From Burkholderiales bacterium (lineage in GTDB: Bacteria; Pseudomonadota; Gammaproteobacteria; Burkholderiales; Usitatibacteraceae), in NCBI GenBank assembly GCA_025350945.1, contig JANXWW010000330.1, forward strand, positions 1 to 11,757: a DNA stretch of 11,757 bases, in the 5' to 3' direction. The notes below the pieces were generated by a model. That model was not told where the DNA came from, did not search any database, and worked only from the letters and a program-made list of their open reading frames with translations. Within the stretch, counting starts at the first letter, position 1. Every line of letters begins with the position of its first letter. This document shows positions 7,700 to 11,757 of the stretch, in pieces. A program made the position numbers and the translations under genes.

Positions 7700-7769
7700 A
7701 CCAAAATGCTATCACGCTATCACGTTCAGTGGCGGCAATGAAGCCCGGATTAACGGTAAGCTCTCGATC

Positions 7770-7798
7770 TTGAACCGCGCCACGACACACACTATTCT
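7770..7798 (+). promoter_or_regulatory. Candidate sigma-70-type promoter for the glycosidase-like gene
   Basis: TTGAAC (7770-7775) and TATTCT (7793-7798) are separated by exactly 17 nt, each matching 4 of 6 consensus bases. Transcription would begin at about 7804-7806, only a few bases before the ATG at 7810. This again implies a nearly leaderless mRNA, in keeping with the missing Shine-Dalgarno sequence. Confidence 0.5.
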
Positions 7799-7809
7799 TC
7801 CAAACTTTG

Positions 7810-9471
7810 ATGCAAATAAATTCGATTCTCGACAGGCTTCGACAATTCATCAGTCCGCCAACTAAATCTGATGCCATCGCCTCGCGAAAAGCACCGGTAA
7901 TTGCATGCCACTTTTTTGGTGACCATAGCTCGCTGGGATTTTGGGATGACCAGCAGCTTGATCGCGTTCCCAAACTTTTGCGCACGATAAAAAATGACGG
8001 TTTCAACACGATTATTCTCGTGGTGCCGCTGGAGCCGTTTATTGAAGCGCAGCCCGATACGGGCTTAAACGATTGGTATTGGGCGCGGTTAAGTTCTGTT
8101 TTGCACATGGCCGAAGCGGCTGGGCTAAACGTTTTTTTGCGATTGGCCTACCTGAATTCGACCTCGCCCGATAATCAGACATGGGTGGTGAAACGGCAAA
8201 TGCGCTTGCTGGATCAGGCATCTGCACAGGTGTGGCTATTGGCGTACTTTAAAAAAGTGGCCGATGTTATCAAAACCTCAAAAGCCTATGCGGGTTCATT
8301 TTTGGCGTGGGAGGATTTTTGGTTGCTCTTCGAGCATCCGCCCAATTTGCCTAGCGAAGATCGCATAAAAATCGCCGAGCAAGTGGGCTTGGCGCGTCAC
8401 GCCGCCGCGTGGGCGGATGACCCGCAGCTACGAAGCATTCTGGGGGCTGATGCCACAAAATGGGTTAGCACTTTGGTGCCTGCACCGAACACGCCTGCAT
8501 CCGCGCTCTGGATGAAGTGGTTCGATTATTTAGTGTTCGAGTTTGTGGGCGCTTGTGCGAAAACGCATCTGCCGGATATCGCGTTCGAGATTCGTTCTGA
8601 TGCGTATCCGATTTATGTGGACAAGCAAAATGTGTGGGCCACATTTGAGCTGCAACGCGGCACACAAGGCCGACGATATGGCTATTGGGGCGCATTTTAT
8701 GGCGCGGCGAACAAGGGGGAAATGCTTTCAGAACATCAGGCTTTACGCGGTCTTGAATATTATCTTGATGTGATGAATGGTGAGGGCCTGAAATCGAATA
8801 TCGTTCTTGAGCAGTTCAATATCGTCGACAACACACTCGATTTTGTCGGCACCAACGCGCGCATAGCGCCCGAAAGTTTGCCCGACTTTCTGAACGCTGC
8901 GGCACCCGTTATTGCGAAGCGCACTTCGGGATACGGTCTGTGGACCTACCGCAACTACCGCGAAAATTGGCTCTCGAATAGCGCATTTCAGCGCGGTCTG
9001 CACGGCTGGGTTGCTGAAGGAAAACTTGAGATCATTTGCGACCACGCGGATGCGACGCATTGGCTCGCGATGCCCACCGGTTCAGGGGTCAAGCAAGACA
9101 TACACGGCGTGCTGCGACTGCAATCGCCCATCGCCAGCTATCCGCCATTTCACATTCTTGTCCGCGTCAGGAGCGATGGCGACGTGATGGCGAGCCATGA
9201 CGCGCTGGTGGTAAAAGTTGCTGATGACGAATTGATTCCCAGCGGACACGATGCAGGACGGCTCCGCTATGCTGTGCCGTCAAGCACATTGAGCAATGGA
9301 TTCTTCACCGTCTCGCTTCGCAATGTATGTTCAAGCACACTGCGCATCAGCGATCTCGCGTTGTATGCCTACGAGCAGGTGGGCGGTTTGTATGACGTCA
9401 ATCAAAATGAATTGCCGATGGCGGCGTTGATTCGGAAATTTAATGCTGATTTGCGTGATGGCCGCAGCTAA
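7810..9471 (+). CDS. Putative TIM-barrel glycoside hydrolase-like protein with C-terminal beta-sandwich
   Basis: A 553-residue protein with no signal peptide and no membrane helix, so probably cytoplasmic. A TTG immediately precedes the chosen ATG. The first about 385 residues read like a (beta/alpha)8 barrel: GFNTIILVVPLEPF (64-77), AEAAGLNVFLRLAYLN (101-116), GSFLAWEDFW (162-171) and IVLEQFNIVD (331-340), ending GYGLWTYRNY (374-383). E168 in LAWED and E334 in VLEQF lie where clan A glycosidases carry acid/base and nucleophile. After residue 386, WLSNSAFQRGLHGW opens a beta-rich domain like those in carbohydrate-binding modules. The fold is an inference from pattern; I cannot name a family or substrate. 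It lies between apaG and rpe, followed 115 nt later by the ClpX-like gene. It could act on an internal or exported polysaccharide. Confidence 0.6.
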   Translation: MQINSILDRLRQFISPPTKSDAIASRKAPVIACHFFGDHSSLGFWDDQQLDRVPKLLRTIKNDGFNTIILVVPLEPFIEAQPDTGLNDWYWARLSSVLHMAEAAGLNVFLRLAYLNSTSPDNQTWVVKRQMRLLDQASAQVWLLAYFKKVADVIKTSKAYAGSFLAWEDFWLLFEHPPNLPSEDRIKIAEQVGLARHAAAWADDPQLRSILGADATKWVSTLVPAPNTPASALWMKWFDYLVFEFVGACAKTHLPDIAFEIRSDAYPIYVDKQNVWATFELQRGTQGRRYGYWGAFYGAANKGEMLSEHQALRGLEYYLDVMNGEGLKSNIVLEQFNIVDNTLDFVGTNARIAPESLPDFLNAAAPVIAKRTSGYGLWTYRNYRENWLSNSAFQRGLHGWVAEGKLEIICDHADATHWLAMPTGSGVKQDIHGVLRLQSPIASYPPFHILVRVRSDGDVMASHDALVVKVADDELIPSGHDAGRLRYAVPSSTLSNGFFTVSLRNVCSSTLRISDLALYAYEQVGGLYDVNQNELPMAALIRKFNADLRDGRS

Positions 9472-9478
9472 AGTTCAC

Positions 9479-9516
9479 CGCTCGTTCGAGCTCGCCTAAA
9501 TTATTGGACACGAGCG
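9479..9516. repeat. Imperfectly placed inverted repeat after the glycosidase-like gene
   Basis: CGCTCGT (9479-9485) and ACGAGCG (9510-9516) are exact reverse complements separated by 24 nt, starting 8 nt after the stop codon. No T run follows, so this is not a standard intrinsic terminator. It may be a weak transcript-end structure, or chance. Confidence 0.25.
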
Positions 9517-9586
9517 TGGCGCTTTGCGTAAAAACGGCTGGAACGGCACGCCAGTAAAGGAGCTTTGTTTTAAAAATTGAAACCCC

Positions 9587-10678
9587 GTGCTTTCAAGTAG
9601 CATGACGTCATATCATTTTTATCAAACTTATCAAACGCTCATGAATGACACATCGATCACGTCGAATCCCGCCAAAACCAAACTTACCCCGAGCGCCATT
9701 CATCGCTATCTCGATCAATATGTGGTCGGACAGGACGAAGCGAAGCGGGCGCTGTCTGTGGTCGTCTATACGCATTTTAAAAATGCGCATTATCAAAAAA
9801 TTTCGAGTGACGACAATCGCGTGGCAATGGGTAAAAGTAACGTATTGCTCGTCGGTCCGACGGGTACCGGAAAAACGTTGCTCTGCGATACGCTGTCACG
9901 CGCGATCAATGTGCCGTTTGTGACGGCCGATGCGACCTCACTCGCGCAAACAAAATTTATGAACGAGGAGATTGAATCGATTCTGCAACGCCTTGTGAAT
10001 AAAGCCGATGGCGATCTCGCTCGTGCAGAGCGGGGCATTGTGTTTATTGATGAGATCGACAAGCTGAAAGCGGCGGGGACGGAAGCGCGCAGCACGTCAG
10101 GCGAAAGCGTGCAGCATGCCTTGCTAAAAATTATGGAAGGCTCGCTCGTCAAGCTGGCAAATGATGTAGCGATTGATACGACCCACATCATGTTTATTTG
10201 CGGCGGCGCGTTTGTGGGGCTGGAGCAAATTGTCAAGCACAGCAAAGCGTATGGCTTTATCTCGGTAACGGATAACAATAATCAAAAAATTCTGGATCGA
10301 TTAAATTCGCGTATCAAGCCAACTGATTTGATGTCGTTCGGGCTGATCCCTGAATTCACCGGCCGCCTGCCCGTCGTGGCGAGTCTTCAGCCGCTCACTC
10401 AGGCAATGCTGGTGTCGATCATGACGGTGCCGAAAAATTGTCTTTATAACCAGTTCCGCGAAGTGTTCAAACGCGAAGGCTGCGAGCTTACAATCGAAGC
10501 GCGCGTGTTTGATGAAATCGCTGCACTTGCCGTGGAATATAAAGTCGGCGCACGCAGCTTGCGGGGCATTTTTGAAGAAATGATTGCGCCGGTGTTGTTT
10601 GCGTTACCCGACAGAAATGACGTAAAAACGGTGCGGATTCGTTCGCTGTTTGAAGATGCGGAAATGATTGCGGATTAG
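9587..10678 (+). CDS. Divergent ClpX-like AAA+ ATPase lacking the zinc-binding domain
   Basis: A 363-residue protein from the first in-frame start (GTG 9587). ATG 9602 and ATG 9641 are alternatives and none has a good Shine-Dalgarno sequence. It aligns with the ClpX ATPase core: YLDQYVVGQDEAK (41-53), Walker A GPTGTGKT (90-97), Walker B IVFIDEID (151-158), FICGGAF (203-209), arginine finger R260 in PEFTGR and sensor-2 R323 in GARSLR. Differences from ClpX are marked. There is no N-terminal four-cysteine zinc domain. The pore-1 loop GYVG reads KFMN (123-126). The segment holding the RKH loop is about 10 residues shorter and has no RKH. The ClpP-docking tripeptide IGF aligns with YGF (222-224). 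ATP-driven remodelling is likely; protein unfolding for ClpP is uncertain. This is not the housekeeping clpX. Confidence 0.88.
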   Translation: MLSSSMTSYHFYQTYQTLMNDTSITSNPAKTKLTPSAIHRYLDQYVVGQDEAKRALSVVVYTHFKNAHYQKISSDDNRVAMGKSNVLLVGPTGTGKTLLCDTLSRAINVPFVTADATSLAQTKFMNEEIESILQRLVNKADGDLARAERGIVFIDEIDKLKAAGTEARSTSGESVQHALLKIMEGSLVKLANDVAIDTTHIMFICGGAFVGLEQIVKHSKAYGFISVTDNNNQKILDRLNSRIKPTDLMSFGLIPEFTGRLPVVASLQPLTQAMLVSIMTVPKNCLYNQFREVFKREGCELTIEARVFDEIAALAVEYKVGARSLRGIFEEMIAPVLFALPDRNDVKTVRIRSLFEDAEMIAD

Positions 10679-10697
10679 ATTCGTGAAGCCAATCACG

Positions 10698-10703
10698 TAA
10701 AAT
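10698..10703 (+). promoter_or_regulatory. Candidate -10 box before rpe
   Basis: TAAAAT matches 5 of 6 bases of the -10 consensus and ends 6 nt before the rpe ATG, but there is no convincing -35 box. Without a Shine-Dalgarno sequence at rpe, a leaderless start is possible. The A+T-rich stretch (10698-10709) could also be chance. Confidence 0.25.
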
Positions 10704-10709
10704 ATAAAA

Positions 10710-11408
10710 ATGAATTCTCTGACTCAATACCGCATCGCCCCCTCCATTCTTTCTGCTGATTTCGCGTGCCTCGGTGACGAAGTTCGCGCCGTGATTAACG
10801 CCGGCTGCGACGTGATTCATTTTGACGTGATGGACAATCATTACGTGCCGAATCTGACCATCGGCCCGCTCGTGTGCGAGGCGGTGCGCCCGCATGCAAA
10901 GCGTGTCGACGGCAGCGCGGTGCCGATTGATGTGCATTTGATGGTGAAGCCGGTGGATCGCATCGTGCCGGATTTTGCGAAGGCCGGTGCTGACATCATT
11001 TCATTTCATCCCGAAGCCTCCGACCATATTGATCGCACGCTCGGCCTTATTCGTGAACATGGCTGCAAAGCGGGGCTAGTGTTTAATCCGGCAACGCCGC
11101 TTTCGTATCTCGATTACGTGATGGATAAAGTGGATCTCATTCTTATCATGAGCGTGAATCCGGGTTTTGGCGGACAAAAATTTATTCCATCGGCACTGAC
11201 AAAATTACGCGAAGCGCGTGCGCGGATTGAACAATCGGGACGCGATATTTGGCTGGAAGTCGATGGTGGCGTGAAGGCCGATAACATCGCCGAGATCGCG
11301 CGCGCGGGTGCGGATACATTCGTGGCGGGCTCAGCGATTTTTGGCGCGGACGATTACCTCGCCACTGTAAACGCGATGCGAGCCGAATTAAAGAAAGCAT
11401 CAGCATGA
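10710..11408 (+). CDS. rpe: Ribulose-phosphate 3-epimerase
   Basis: A 232-residue TIM-barrel enzyme interconverting ribulose 5-phosphate and xylulose 5-phosphate in the pentose phosphate pathway, or in the Calvin cycle if present. The metal ligands H37 and D39 (IHFDVMD), H76 (DVHLMV) and D185 (LEVDGGV) are all present, as are PSILSADF (11-18) and SVNPGFGGQKFIP (148-160), the phosphate and active-site loop. D39 and D185 are the expected acid/base pair. Length is normal for the family. It starts 31 nt after the ClpX-like gene and its TGA overlaps the ATG of gph as ATGA (11405-11408), so the two are translationally coupled. Pairing with phosphoglycolate phosphatase is standard. Confidence 0.97.
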   Translation: MNSLTQYRIAPSILSADFACLGDEVRAVINAGCDVIHFDVMDNHYVPNLTIGPLVCEAVRPHAKRVDGSAVPIDVHLMVKPVDRIVPDFAKAGADIISFHPEASDHIDRTLGLIREHGCKAGLVFNPATPLSYLDYVMDKVDLILIMSVNPGFGGQKFIPSALTKLREARARIEQSGRDIWLEVDGGVKADNIAEIARAGADTFVAGSAIFGADDYLATVNAMRAELKKASA

Positions 11409-11757
11409 GCGCGACAAACACCAGTACTGGCGCAGTCTTTGAGACAGAAATTCATGAAAATGCCCAGCCTGCCTTGACTTCTGAACAGAGCCCCTCTGTA
11501 GAAGCAAAGAAAATTCGCTATCGCGCTAAGCCAAAATTTACGTTTCCGATTCCCGTCAAAGTGGTGTTGATTGATCTCGATGGCACGCTGCTTGATACCG
11601 TAGGCGATATTATCCACGCCGCGAATTTGATGCGCGGCACCCTGGGCTTTCAGCCGCTCGATGCCGCGGTGATTCGTAATTTCGTCGGTAAGGGCATCAC
11701 GAATCTGGTGGCGAAAACATTGAAAGACGCGGTGGGCGAAGTCGGCCCGACCGCGCT
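11405..11757 (+). CDS. gph: Phosphoglycolate phosphatase (HAD superfamily), 3' truncated by the window edge
   Basis: 117 codons are visible. The HAD motif I is VLIDLDGTLLDT with nucleophile D57 and D59, followed by a helical cap region (DIIHAANLMRGTLGFQPL) typical of Gph. The enzyme removes phosphate from 2-phosphoglycolate. The chosen ATG overlaps the rpe stop as ATGA, which strongly suggests coupling, but it places about 50 residues ahead of motif I, where this family usually has about 5-15. That extension (residues 1-45) is polar, rich in Glu, Thr, Ala and Pro, with a basic patch KKIRYRAKPK at 35-44. In many Betaproteobacteria trpE follows gph; that would lie beyond the window. Confidence 0.88.
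   Translation, partial: MSATNTSTGAVFETEIHENAQPALTSEQSPSVEAKKIRYRAKPKFTFPIPVKVVLIDLDGTLLDTVGDIIHAANLMRGTLGFQPLDAAVIRNFVGKGITNLVAKTLKDAVGEVGPTA

Noticed and set aside
9793..10278. 161-residue minus-strand open frame, Ser-rich, inside the ClpX-like gene
   Set aside because: The complementary frame encodes Walker A and Walker B motifs, so the plus strand is clearly the coding one.
9587..10678. Calling this gene the housekeeping clpX
   Set aside because: The zinc-binding domain, GYVG pore loop and RKH loop are missing or altered, and tig-clpP-lon neighbours are absent.
7681..10709. Mobile element or prophage as origin of the two accessory genes
   Set aside because: No integrase, transposase, terminal inverted repeats, target duplication or tRNA is visible at either boundary.
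10488..10937. 149-residue minus-strand open frame spanning the ClpX-like and rpe junction
   Set aside because: It is antisense to two confident genes, contains no motif and looks like a shadow frame.

Overview
The window (about 53% GC by eye, densely coded) looks like a chromosomal segment of a betaproteobacterium or a close relative. The evidence is gene order. An AmgK-type kinase, pepP, two UbiH/UbiI-family hydroxylases and dsbC form one plus-strand block, and mltA, apaG, rpe and gph follow. Both groupings are, from memory, typical of Betaproteobacteria; pepP-ubiH-ubiI also occurs in Gammaproteobacteria. I cannot name the genus. I see no rRNA, tRNA, CRISPR array, insertion sequence or transposase gene.

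Layout. 1-728: 3' part of an AmgK-like sugar kinase. 821-4473: pepP, ubiH and a ubiI-like gene, the last two overlapping by 4 nt. 4579-5328: dsbC, followed by a hairpin terminator at 5349-5375 that probably also serves the opposing operon. 5409-7135, minus strand: mltA, then a MAPEG-family gene coupled by an ATGA overlap. 7194-7319: a 41-residue membrane protein gene, whose stop codon overlaps the stop of apaG (minus, 7316-7699). 7810-9471: a 553-residue protein resembling a TIM-barrel glycoside hydrolase with a C-terminal beta-sandwich. 9587-10678: a divergent ClpX-like AAA+ ATPase. 10710-11408: rpe. 11405 to the edge: start of gph, with an ATGA overlap. No gene-free gap exceeds about 120 nt.

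How the genes fit together. Most are housekeeping: envelope recycling and remodelling (AmgK-like, MltA), ubiquinone ring hydroxylation (UbiH, UbiI-like), periplasmic disulfide repair (DsbC), proline peptide turnover (PepP) and sugar-phosphate metabolism (Rpe, Gph). The unusual part is 7810-10678, where two genes outside the expected set lie between apaG and rpe. The ATPase keeps ClpX's ATP-hydrolysis motifs but has lost or changed three substrate-handling elements: the zinc domain, the GYVG pore loop and the RKH loop. At the left edge, the kinase has Gly in place of the metal-binding Asp, and its usual partner murU is not next to it. These are the two places most worth following up. Their functional interpretation is inference, because no database search could be run.
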